From the IMG/VR virus record IMGVR_UViG_3300048591_000147, positions 188,001 through 252,000 of that record: 64,000 nt of DNA, one strand, 5' to 3'. The notes below the pieces were generated by a model, which was not told where the DNA came from, did no database searches, and saw nothing but the letters and a program-made list of their open reading frames with translations. Below are positions 37,763 to 43,945 of the stretch, one piece after another. This DNA is from a virus. Every line of letters begins with the position of its first letter. Position 1 is the stretch's first letter. The position numbers and the translations under genes are program-made.

Positions 37763-38143
37763 ATGGTTAAACAGGTGATCATAGTACGCAAAGATTTGAA
37801 CATGCGCAAGGGCAAGATGTGCGCGCAGGTAGCACATGCATCAATGGCGTTCATGTCTAAGATGATTGCACTTCACACTCAAACGAAGTTACCTATTATT
37901 TTATCCCAAGAAGTGGATGAGTGGATCAGCAAATCTTTTGCAAAGATCGTGGTAGGCGTAGACTCAGAACAAGAATTAAAAGAACTCATAGATATAGCTA
38001 TGAGTTCTGATGTTATGGTGTCACCAATAGTAGATAGTGGCGCTACTGAATTTCATAATGTTCCTACTTTGACGTGTGCTGCAATCGGTCCAGACCATGA
38101 TTTTATCTTGGATAAGATATCTGGACATTTAAAATTATTATGA
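37763..38143 (+). CDS. Peptidyl-tRNA hydrolase, Pth2 family
   Basis: 126 aa, full length for Pth2. It has the family pattern: VIIVRKDLNMRKGKMCAQVAHASM at the N-terminus, a central KIVVGVDSEQELKEL region, IVDSGATEF and a C-terminal LTCAAIGPDHDFILDKISGHLKLL. Pth2 enzymes, mainly archaeal and eukaryotic with some bacterial and phage members, release peptides from peptidyl-tRNA. A second Pth2-like region occurs in the gene at 48138, so this phage encodes two such modules. The gene heads an operon with its own sigma70 promoter. Confidence 0.85.
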   Translation: MVKQVIIVRKDLNMRKGKMCAQVAHASMAFMSKMIALHTQTKLPIILSQEVDEWISKSFAKIVVGVDSEQELKELIDIAMSSDVMVSPIVDSGATEFHNVPTLTCAAIGPDHDFILDKISGHLKLL

Positions 38144-38153
38144 GGAAAATGAG

Positions 38154-38675
38154 ATGTACTTTTGTAATACTGAGTTAGTGTCTGTCGATAGGAAATCTCC
38201 TACGGAAAACAGTCAAGAGTTGGTAAGGATTGAAGGGTATGATGCGGTCTTTAGTTTGAATAGATCGAAATCAATGGATGCGATGTTTACACAATTTTAT
38301 AAACTATTAAAGGTTAACAACAGAATCATTAATAGTAGTTTCGCATTCTTCAATCAGGATCTAGAAGTCATAAGAAATAGATTGATAGAAGATACGGGTA
38401 TTAAACCAAATAGGCTAATATATTCTGACTTACAGTGTTATGAGAAAGTTTGGAATGGTAGAGAACCGTCACGATTCTATGAACATAAAATATTGGTTAA
38501 CGCTGAGTCATCGAATGAGTTTGTGGTATGTTCGTATTCAGCAGTTTGTACCATTGGTACACTCATAGAATATAACGTCAAGCGGGATGAATGGGTTTTC
38601 AAAGAACCCGATTACATAGACAAAAAATATAAGAAATCGCATTACAATTACTATTACGGGATAAAATTTTCATGA
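38154..38675 (+). CDS. Hypothetical protein, 173 aa
   Basis: Not recognised. A soluble protein rich in Tyr, Asn and Lys, with no obvious motif, located between Pth2 and the GroES-like gene. GAGG precedes the start, and its stop overlaps the next start by four bases (ATGA). Confidence 0.65.
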   Translation: MYFCNTELVSVDRKSPTENSQELVRIEGYDAVFSLNRSKSMDAMFTQFYKLLKVNNRIINSSFAFFNQDLEVIRNRLIEDTGIKPNRLIYSDLQCYEKVWNGREPSRFYEHKILVNAESSNEFVVCSYSAVCTIGTLIEYNVKRDEWVFKEPDYIDKKYKKSHYNYYYGIKFS

Positions 38676-38956
38676 GCGACAATATAACAGCATTAGGTAG
38701 ACATATTTTAATTGAGAAGATAGAAAATGAGGTAGAATCCAAAACCATTATAGCTATTCCAGATAAGGTTAATGTCGATTCATACGCATTTGCTAAGGTG
38801 GTATCTGCCTCAGAAGGATATTATGATAAGAATGATAAGTACGTTAAGATGAGTGTCAAAGCTGGTGACATCATTGTGTACAAAGAAGAGTCGGCGTTAA
38901 AAGTTGACAAACGCTTATTTCTGATAGAAGAGCATATATTTGCAATAGTCAACTAA
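38672..38956 (+). CDS. GroES-like co-chaperonin (gp31-type role)
   Basis: 94 aa, the size of bacterial GroES. It has the cpn10 layout: LGRHILIEKIENEVES at the N-terminus, a mobile-loop position around KTIIAIPDK, KAGDIIVYKEESALKV in the middle, and FLIEEHIFAIVN at the C-terminus. In T4 gp31 replaces GroES so that GroEL can fold the large capsid protein gp23; the same role is likely here. Its loop sequence is closer to ordinary GroES in length than I expect for gp31. Ends at a bidirectional terminator. Confidence 0.82.
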   Translation: MSDNITALGRHILIEKIENEVESKTIIAIPDKVNVDSYAFAKVVSASEGYYDKNDKYVKMSVKAGDIIVYKEESALKVDKRLFLIEEHIFAIVN

Positions 38957-38957
38957 T

Positions 38958-38984
38958 AAAAAACCCCTCGAAAGAGGGGTTTTT
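38958..38984. terminator. Bidirectional terminator after GroES-like gene
   Basis: AAAAAA CCCCTC GAAA GAGGGG TTTTT between convergent genes ending at 38956 and 38988. Confidence 0.88.
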
Positions 38985-38987
38985 GTT

Positions 38988-39410
38988 TTACGCCATCCCA
39001 CGTTGTGGAGGCTGTTGAACTGGACGCTGTTGTTGTTGTTGTGGCTGTACTGGAGGTTGACCCTGACCAGCATCATCTGCACCGGCGCTATCTTCCAACT
39101 TTTTCTGAATAAAATTGAACAATGAGCGAATCTTGTTTAAGTTGCCCATAATCTTTCTACGGTGTAAAACTCTGCTGTCACCCGGTGGTAGTTTATTGGT
39201 CAAACCTAATCCGCGTCTAGCCGCGTCTAATCGTTTTGCTAATTGTTCCATAGCGGTATCAAGATCTGGGTCTAAATCGTCTGTGACACCTTCTACAAGC
39301 GCTAGATTATAGCTGAATTGCATTGTGTGAAATGCCTCGTCAAATTTATTAAGTTGCTTTTCTAAAGCGTCCATGATACCATTATGTATTGTTTCTTGGA
39401 TAAATTTCAT
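38988..39410 (-). CDS. Late protein of unknown function with Gln/Pro-rich tail
   Basis: 140 aa. The N-terminus MKFIQETIHNGIMDALEKQ is helical and contains a FIQE|T site of the capsid-targeting type. The middle is helical (DTAMEQLAKRLDAARRGLGL, GNLNKIRSLFNFIQKKLED). The last 35 residues are nearly all Gln and Pro. A GATAAATA late box lies upstream, so it is probably a virion or internal protein. Confidence 0.6.
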   Translation of the reverse strand: MKFIQETIHNGIMDALEKQLNKFDEAFHTMQFSYNLALVEGVTDDLDPDLDTAMEQLAKRLDAARRGLGLTNKLPPGDSRVLHRRKIMGNLNKIRSLFNFIQKKLEDSAGADDAGQGQPPVQPQQQQQRPVQQPPQRGMA

Positions 39411-39443
39411 TACAGTAAACTCCTAAGTTTAAGTTATTTACTA

Positions 39444-39451
39444 TATTTATC
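39444..39451 (-). promoter_or_regulatory. Late promoter box
   Basis: GATAAATA on the minus strand, about 34 bases before the ATG at 39410. Confidence 0.58.
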
Positions 39452-39476
39452 AAAAATAAAATTGCAGGAATATAAA

Positions 39477-39656
39477 ATGCCGATATTTACATATGTTTGT
39501 GAAAAATGCTGTGAAAAAGAAGATAGGTTGGTAAGTCAGGCTGAGCGCGAGACACAATTATGCGAACAGTGCCAAAGTAAAATGCAAGAATTGTTTCCAG
39601 ACTCTTTCAATTTTTCATTGAAGGGCAACTGGTACAAGAATACTAAATCATATTAA
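39477..39656 (+). CDS. FmdB-like small zinc-ribbon protein
   Basis: 59 aa from the ATG at 39477 (AGGA seven bases upstream). MPIFTYVCEKCCEKEDRLVS then LCEQCQSK is the FmdB/CxxC-CxxC zinc-ribbon pattern: two CxxC knuckles about 25 residues apart. Such proteins are common in phages and bacteria and are suspected nucleic-acid-binding regulators; the exact role is unknown. Confidence 0.75.
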   Translation: MPIFTYVCEKCCEKEDRLVSQAERETQLCEQCQSKMQELFPDSFNFSLKGNWYKNTKSY

Positions 39657-39681
39657 ATAATAAAAACAAGGAGTTACAACA

Positions 39682-40653
39682 ATGACATTTCCATTTTCAT
39701 CGCTTTTCGCTACACCATCACCGAGTTACAGACCAATAATGCAAGACGCTCTGGATGCACTAGAGCGGGGGGAAGAAGTAAATCTAAAAATACCGTTCGA
39801 TGATACCAACGAAATTTTTCAAAGAATAGATAATGTTGAATATTTGGCTTGCACATTTGATGAAATTGATCCTGATGATCCAAGACATCATAACACGGTT
39901 ATAACACCAAAACTAAAAGAGTTTTTGAATGCTAGACGACAGTGGTGTAGATTTGGTCTAAGAAATTTTAGGCTATTAACTCATATTGGTAGTTCAAGAT
40001 TGTTAGAAACGATCGAACCTGACAGACTTTCTGCCGCATATGCTCTCGCAACTCCACAAATGATTTATGAGGTAATTGATACTAGCGAGGTTGGTGATAT
40101 CGCCATTAAGTTGATCGAAACTAATGAGCTATTTAAAGATGTATTAATATCTACCATCAAAATACATTCCGAGCCTACAACTTGGGTGGACGCTGATGGA
40201 AATAAAAGTAGCAGATTGAGCGCATATCTTCTAATTTACGGATATAATATTACAAAATCTCAGCGATTGTCGCCTGAAGTAGATGGGCTATCAGTACCAC
40301 ATGTAGTGACAGTAGATTGCCGTGTCCCGACATTTTCAATAAAGAACCAAATAAAATTTGATGGTTCGCGTGCAGACTTTCGCTTTTCGTGGGATAGTAA
40401 ACGATTATACATATGCAAAACATTGATAAACAAGAACGTTGATCTGGATGTTCTATCCAACAGTGTAAAAGATTATATTGACAATAATGACTATGTTCTA
40501 ATAGAAAGTTGTATAATATTGCGCAATATAAGTCTGGACGGGACCGAAGATTTAATAATAGTTGGCAAATATGTGTGCCCGGAACGCAGTAGAAATACCA
40601 TTAACAGAGACATAGAGGCAATAATGGATAATCTTTTAATAACCCATGAATAA
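39682..40653 (+). CDS. Hypothetical protein, 323 aa
   Basis: Not recognised. Soluble, acidic, with mixed alpha/beta character and no signal peptide. AGGAG lies nine bases before the ATG. Its stop overlaps the start of the SLOG gene by eight bases, indicating an operon with SLOG, GNAT and a small membrane protein. Confidence 0.65.
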   Translation: MTFPFSSLFATPSPSYRPIMQDALDALERGEEVNLKIPFDDTNEIFQRIDNVEYLACTFDEIDPDDPRHHNTVITPKLKEFLNARRQWCRFGLRNFRLLTHIGSSRLLETIEPDRLSAAYALATPQMIYEVIDTSEVGDIAIKLIETNELFKDVLISTIKIHSEPTTWVDADGNKSSRLSAYLLIYGYNITKSQRLSPEVDGLSVPHVVTVDCRVPTFSIKNQIKFDGSRADFRFSWDSKRLYICKTLINKNVDLDVLSNSVKDYIDNNDYVLIESCIILRNISLDGTEDLIIVGKYVCPERSRNTINRDIEAIMDNLLITHE

Positions 40654-41188
40654 ATTCTTCTGTGGCGTTGGCTCAAGGGAAACACCCGACTATATTTGTC
40701 GGGTGTTTACGTATATTTCACAAGAACTGTGCGGGCGTGGATACACACTTAGGTCTGGCGGTGCCGATGGTGCAGATTTGGCGTTTGAAAATGGAGCGCG
40801 CTATAAACAAATATGGTTGCCATGGACTGGATTTAATAAGAGTAAATCTCAGTTCATTTTTCATAGAGATTTGGCCGTCCCACACTTAGCAGGTATAATA
40901 GATACTGCTCACTGGAATAGATTGTCTGAAGGTGGAAGAAAATTACATAGTAGAAATGTACATCAAGTATTAGGCGATCTACGTGGTGAGCCTTATAGTG
41001 AGTTTGTATTATGTTGGACAGAGAATGCCCAAACCATCGGTGGGACTGCCACCGCAATTAAACTTGCAAAGAAATTCGGGATACCTGTGTTCAATTTTGG
41101 TAAATGTAAAACATCGTTTGACGCGATGGAATATTGGGATCAGGTTAAGATGTTTATGGAGCTACATGAAAATCCAACTGATAGTTGA
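40646..41188 (+). CDS. SLOG-domain (DprA/LOG-like Rossmann) protein
   Basis: 180 aa. GVGSRETP near residues 7-14 and RSGGADGADLAFE near 36-48 are the nucleotide-binding motifs of SLOG-superfamily proteins. TIGGTATAIKLAKKFGIPVFNF near 132-153 is the second glycine-rich motif. Members include DprA, LOG hydrolases and proteins that sense or make nucleotide ligands in bacterial conflict systems. The substrate here is unknown. It overlaps the GNAT gene by 23 bases. Confidence 0.72.
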   Translation: MNKFFCGVGSRETPDYICRVFTYISQELCGRGYTLRSGGADGADLAFENGARYKQIWLPWTGFNKSKSQFIFHRDLAVPHLAGIIDTAHWNRLSEGGRKLHSRNVHQVLGDLRGEPYSEFVLCWTENAQTIGGTATAIKLAKKFGIPVFNFGKCKTSFDAMEYWDQVKMFMELHENPTDS

Positions 41189-41510
41189 TGACATCCTCGT
41201 CGGATATGCAGAATTTAGCAAACAGACTAACGTAAATCGTTACTTATACTGCATCCCAGATAATTGTATGAAGCGACCAATATATTTACAACTGTTACGC
41301 ATAAGGCCGGAATATAGGCGCATGGGATATTCAACTAAACTAATTGAACTCATAAAGAAATATGCGGATGATAATAATATGGTGATATGCTTAGATGCTG
41401 AGCCACTGGACAAGACAACCCACCCTGCGGTACTATATAAAATCTATAAGAATAATGGATTCGTCTATTGTAGAGATAATTCATATACATACGGAATAAC
41501 TCATGAGTAA
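41166..41510 (+). CDS. GNAT-family N-acetyltransferase
   Basis: 114 aa from the ATG at 41166 with GGAG just upstream. LLRIRPEYRRMGYSTKLIELIKKYA carries the acetyl-CoA-binding motif (Arg-x-x-Gly pattern), and YKIYKNNGFVYC is the usual GNAT C-terminal motif. The N-terminal part is short, so it is a minimal GNAT. The acceptor is unknown. It lies inside an operon with overlapping neighbours on both sides. Confidence 0.75.
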   Translation: MKIQLIVDDILVGYAEFSKQTNVNRYLYCIPDNCMKRPIYLQLLRIRPEYRRMGYSTKLIELIKKYADDNNMVICLDAEPLDKTTHPAVLYKIYKNNGFVYCRDNSYTYGITHE

Positions 41511-41703
41511 AATAATAATAAAAATATTAACCGTGTTACAAACCGTTTGTATATTATTAATCTTACCTTCACCTATTGTCATGGTGATAGTCAAGCTATT
41601 CACTACATACAGTGTACTCCCGATAATTAAAGTTGTAATTGGATTAATCGCCTGTTCTATAGGACTTTCATACACTGCCAAAATCATTGATGAAATCGAT
41701 TGA
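41503..41703 (+). CDS. Small two-segment membrane protein
   Basis: 66 aa with two long hydrophobic stretches (residues about 5-34 and 40-58) separated by a short Lys/Tyr-containing turn, and a short acidic tail. It would sit in the inner membrane. It overlaps the GNAT stop codon by eight bases. No family recognised. Confidence 0.62.
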   Translation: MSKIIIKILTVLQTVCILLILPSPIVMVIVKLFTTYSVLPIIKVVIGLIACSIGLSYTAKIIDEID

Positions 41704-41728
41704 CAAGATTTTTTAGGGCATATATACT
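41700..41728 (+). promoter_or_regulatory. Sigma70-type promoter for outer-membrane protein gene
   Basis: TTGACA at 41700-41705, 17-base spacer, TATACT at 41723-41728. The -35 box contains the stop codon of the preceding gene. Confidence 0.75.
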
Positions 41729-41757
41729 TACTCAACAATCACAAAAGGATAAATTAA

Positions 41758-42450
41758 ATGATTAATAAATTTTTGAACTTAACAGCAGTCGTGACATTAG
41801 CCTTGGCTTCATCAGTCTCTGTAGCATCAGAGAGTAACTCCACTGCGGTCTTACGCGCAGGGTCAGACTTCATTTATCGTGGTCAGGATTTAACAGGCTC
41901 ACAGGGGACAGTAGGTTTAGGGTTATTGTTTGACAATGTAGTGTGGGACGGTGTGTATGTATCAGGTGATTTTGACACAGTAGAAGTAACGCCATTGAAT
42001 GACAACACACAGGTTCGCACCGATTTTCAGGTTGGTTATGGTAACGTCTGGAATGACTTTACATATTCAGCATCCTTGGCCCGTGTGTTGAATCCAGTTA
42101 GCTATGCTGCTGACTATACTGAGTTTCGTGCGCGAGGTCAGTATTCAATCGCATATGTAGAAGTTGGGCAAGGACTATCCAATGATATCAACACTGATAC
42201 ATACTTTGCGGTTGGCGTAGAAGGTCGTCCATTTTCCGATAAACTGTTGTTAGGTACATCAACCAGTTTTATTAGTTATGATGGCGATGCTTATGGTGCT
42301 TCTAACGTGGAGTGGAACAACTTCCAAGTCTACGCAAGCTACGATCTGTGGCGTGAGTTGGACGTCAATGCAGGTTTCTCACTTGGTGGTGACCAGCCAC
42401 TAGTTGGAGTTGACGATCATGCTTGGGTAGGCGCTTCATACACATTCTAA
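41758..42450 (+). CDS. Outer-membrane beta-barrel protein with signal peptide
   Basis: 230 aa. A clear Sec signal peptide (Lys, hydrophobic stretch, cleavage near SVSVAS|ES, residues 1-24) is followed by alternating beta-strand sequence with many Gly, Tyr and Asp, ending in ASYTF with a C-terminal Phe as required by the BAM complex. It resembles small gammaproteobacterial outer-membrane proteins of the TIGR02001 type. It has its own sigma70 promoter and a terminator directly after it, so it is expressed as a single-gene unit early in infection. A role in superinfection exclusion or envelope change is inferred. Confidence 0.8.
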   Translation: MINKFLNLTAVVTLALASSVSVASESNSTAVLRAGSDFIYRGQDLTGSQGTVGLGLLFDNVVWDGVYVSGDFDTVEVTPLNDNTQVRTDFQVGYGNVWNDFTYSASLARVLNPVSYAADYTEFRARGQYSIAYVEVGQGLSNDINTDTYFAVGVEGRPFSDKLLLGTSTSFISYDGDAYGASNVEWNNFQVYASYDLWRELDVNAGFSLGGDQPLVGVDDHAWVGASYTF

Positions 42451-42469
42451 TGGATGTTTAAGTTGTGAG

Positions 42470-42493
42470 AAAAGGCCGCATTCGCGGCCTTTT
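42470..42493 (+). terminator. Intrinsic terminator after outer-membrane protein gene
   Basis: AAAA GGCCGC ATTC GCGGCC TTTT, with the next promoter's -35 box starting five bases later. Confidence 0.88.
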
Positions 42494-42497
42494 CTAT

Positions 42498-42526
42498 TTG
42501 ACAATATATAGAATATGATGTATGCT
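42498..42526 (+). promoter_or_regulatory. Sigma70-type promoter for Cys-rich protein gene
   Basis: TTGACA at 42498-42503, 17-base spacer, TATGCT at 42521-42526. Confidence 0.68.
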
Positions 42527-42545
42527 GCTGACAGAGGGATTAAAC

Positions 42546-42983
42546 ATGGCAAATTATAAAATAACCACAGGTAGCTATCCAGTTGATGATGTCAACTATA
42601 AAGACACTTTTAGTAAAATTTTAGATATTACTAAATTAATTTATGAAAAAACTGAAAAATTGCGCCAATTGCAGATAATTCAGGATCGTGTGGAAGATGA
42701 ATTGGCAAATACTAGAGATTCTATTAGTGATACGCAAAAAGAATTAGACGACTGTATTAAACAACGCGATGAATTGGAAGGCAGGGAAAAAGGACGTGGA
42801 GTGTGGGTTCCACTACCAGTACCAACCAGCCCGCCAACCCCATTTAACCCATACGTGCCGTATGTACCGTATATGCCATACGCTATGCATAATAAATGTG
42901 AGGTTTGTGGCATTGACTTCTCATCAGCGATGGGGTATTGTTGCAGCAACATGAATTGTCCTATACCAAGAGCAACGTGTTGA
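42546..42983 (+). CDS. Coiled-coil protein with Pro/Tyr repeat and Cys-rich C-terminus
   Basis: 145 aa from the ATG at 42546 (GAGG upstream; an earlier in-frame ATG is too close to the promoter). Residues about 20-85 form a heptad-like coiled coil. About 90-120 is Pro-rich with PYVPYVPYMPY, and the C-terminus has CEVCG and CCSNMNC, a likely zinc site. No known family. It precedes the tRNA genes and probably shares their transcript. Confidence 0.62.
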   Translation: MANYKITTGSYPVDDVNYKDTFSKILDITKLIYEKTEKLRQLQIIQDRVEDELANTRDSISDTQKELDDCIKQRDELEGREKGRGVWVPLPVPTSPPTPFNPYVPYVPYMPYAMHNKCEVCGIDFSSAMGYCCSNMNCPIPRATC

Positions 42984-43016
42984 TTGCACTACGGCAACAC
43001 TAAATAGATTTAATAT

Positions 43017-43108
43017 GGATAGGTGGGGGAGAGGTTTAACCCATCCTGTTGCTAACTGGGCGAGTCGCCTAAAAAACGGCTCCGTGGGTTCGAATCCCAC
43101 CCTATCCG
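43017..43108 (+). tRNA. tRNA-Ser (anticodon GCT)
   Basis: Acceptor stem GGATAGG/CCTATCC, D arm with three pairs, anticodon loop TTGCTAA (anticodon GCT, codons AGC/AGU), a long variable arm with a six-pair stem (43062-43067 with 43077-43082), and a perfect T arm GTGGG TTCGAAT CCCAC. The long variable arm is diagnostic of Ser/Leu/Tyr class tRNAs. There is one T-T mismatch in the anticodon stem. CCA is not encoded. Confidence 0.88.
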
Positions 43109-43114
43109 AAAATT

Positions 43115-43190
43115 GGTAATGTAGCTTAACTGGTAGAGCAGAAGTTTCATAAACTTTTAGATGTTGGTTCGATTCCAATCATTACCACCA
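43115..43190 (+). tRNA. tRNA with CAT anticodon (elongator Met or Ile2)
   Basis: Acceptor GGTAATG/CATTACC, four-pair D stem, anticodon loop TTCATAA, five-base variable loop, T arm GTTGG TTCGATT CCAAT, discriminator A and encoded CCA (43188-43190). The G1-C72 pair excludes an initiator tRNA. Met versus lysidine-modified Ile2 cannot be decided by eye. Confidence 0.9.
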
Positions 43191-43197
43191 AATTTTG

Positions 43198-43494
43198 ATG
43201 ATAAAAATGAACGATAATTCTTTTGCATATTTCAATTTAACACTTGAGTTGTTTCGGGCAAGACGTAATCCAAATTACACGGAAGAACGACTAGAACAAA
43301 TTGAAAATTTTTTGTGTGATGAAATGGATGTCGCATGGTATCAGACACCTGATGAAGATGATTTTAATATACGCTCATTAGTTCAATATCTGATTGCACA
43401 AGATAATCCGAATGTTTTTATAAATAAAGAAAAGCAATGGATAGTTGGCAGAGAGGACTATAGCACCAACTTGGAAAGTTGGAGATCGCCCTAA
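43198..43494 (+). CDS. Hypothetical protein overlapping a tRNA gene
   Basis: 98 aa from the ATG at 43198 (TTG at 43195 or ATG at 43207 are also possible). Acidic and soluble, with EERLEQIENFLCDEMDVAWYQ and DEDDFNIRSLVQYLIAQDNPNVFINKEKQWIVG, which reads like a genuine protein. It begins within eight bases of the tRNA-CAT 3' end and its last 18 or so codons lie inside tRNA-Ser(GGA). No ribosome site is visible. Function unknown. Confidence 0.5.
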   Translation: MIKMNDNSFAYFNLTLELFRARRNPNYTEERLEQIENFLCDEMDVAWYQTPDEDDFNIRSLVQYLIAQDNPNVFINKEKQWIVGREDYSTNLESWRSP

Positions 43495-43530
43495 ACAAGT
43501 GGTCCGTAGGTTCGAATCCTACACTATCCG
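43439..43530 (+). tRNA. tRNA-Ser (anticodon GGA)
   Basis: Acceptor GGATAGT/ACTATCC, weak D stem, anticodon arm CCAAC TTGGAAA GTTGG (anticodon GGA, codons UCC/UCU), long variable arm with a six-pair stem (43484-43489 with 43499-43504), T arm GTAGG TTCGAAT CCTAC. CCA not encoded. It resembles the other Ser tRNA at both ends and overlaps the 3' end of the ORF at 43198. Confidence 0.85.
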
Positions 43531-43537
43531 AAAATAT

Positions 43538-43609
43538 GGCGATGAAGCCCAATGGTTAGGCGTCTGACTCTGAATCAGATTTTACTGGGTTCGATTCCTA
43601 GCATCGCTG
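43538..43609 (+). tRNA. tRNA-Gln (anticodon CTG)
   Basis: Anticodon arm TCTGA CTCTGAA TCAGA (anticodon CTG, codon CAG), T arm CTGGG TTCGATT CCTAG, acceptor GGCGATG/CATCGCT with a G-U pair at 1-72, followed by encoded CCA at 43610-43612. Confidence 0.87.
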
Positions 43610-43614
43610 CCAAT

Positions 43615-43643
43615 AAAAAAGCCCGTCACTTGACGGGCTTTTT
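43615..43643 (+). terminator. Intrinsic terminator after tRNA cluster
   Basis: AAAAAA GCCCGTCA CT TGACGGGC TTTTT, immediately after tRNA-Gln. Confidence 0.9.
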
Positions 43644-43689
43644 CGTTTGTGTGATCATATCACTCTAACCGTTACAAGAGAGTTAACTA

Positions 43690-43917
43690 ATGAATTTTTG
43701 TTTGAAGTGGACATTCCCTAACAGTAATAGGGCGGTTTTTGTAGGTGAAGATGGTATAGAAAAGGTAATGCCACTTAATATATTGTATCAAATAATTCCA
43801 TTCATCCAAGTAGGAGATTGCGGAACCATCATAGACAACAATGGCAGACCAAAGTTTATTCTAGTAACCGAAGATCAAGTCGAGTACCCTTTACAACTAA
43901 CCCATGATGTAGTATAG
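43690..43917 (+). CDS. Hypothetical protein, 75 aa
   Basis: A small soluble protein with beta-type segments (CLKWTFPNSNRAVFVGEDG, GDCGTIIDNNGRPKFILV). AGAGAG lies before the ATG. The promoter of the following vWA gene is inside its 3' end. No family recognised. Confidence 0.6.
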   Translation: MNFCLKWTFPNSNRAVFVGEDGIEKVMPLNILYQIIPFIQVGDCGTIIDNNGRPKFILVTEDQVEYPLQLTHDVV

Positions 43918-43918
43918 T
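43890..43918 (+). promoter_or_regulatory. Sigma70-type promoter for vWA gene
   Basis: TTTACA at 43890-43895, 17-base spacer, TATAGT at 43913-43918, 28 bases before the start. Confidence 0.68.
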
Positions 43919-43945
43919 TACATCACCAAATAAGAGAGAAATTTT

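Noticed and set aside
40983-41165. N-terminal extension of the GNAT gene
   Set aside because: It lies wholly within the SLOG gene in another frame, while the ATG at 41166 has a ribosome site and gives a normal GNAT start.
43630-43658. Promoter TTGACG-N17-GATCAT after the tRNA cluster
   Set aside because: The -35 match is part of the terminator stem and the -10 match is poor.
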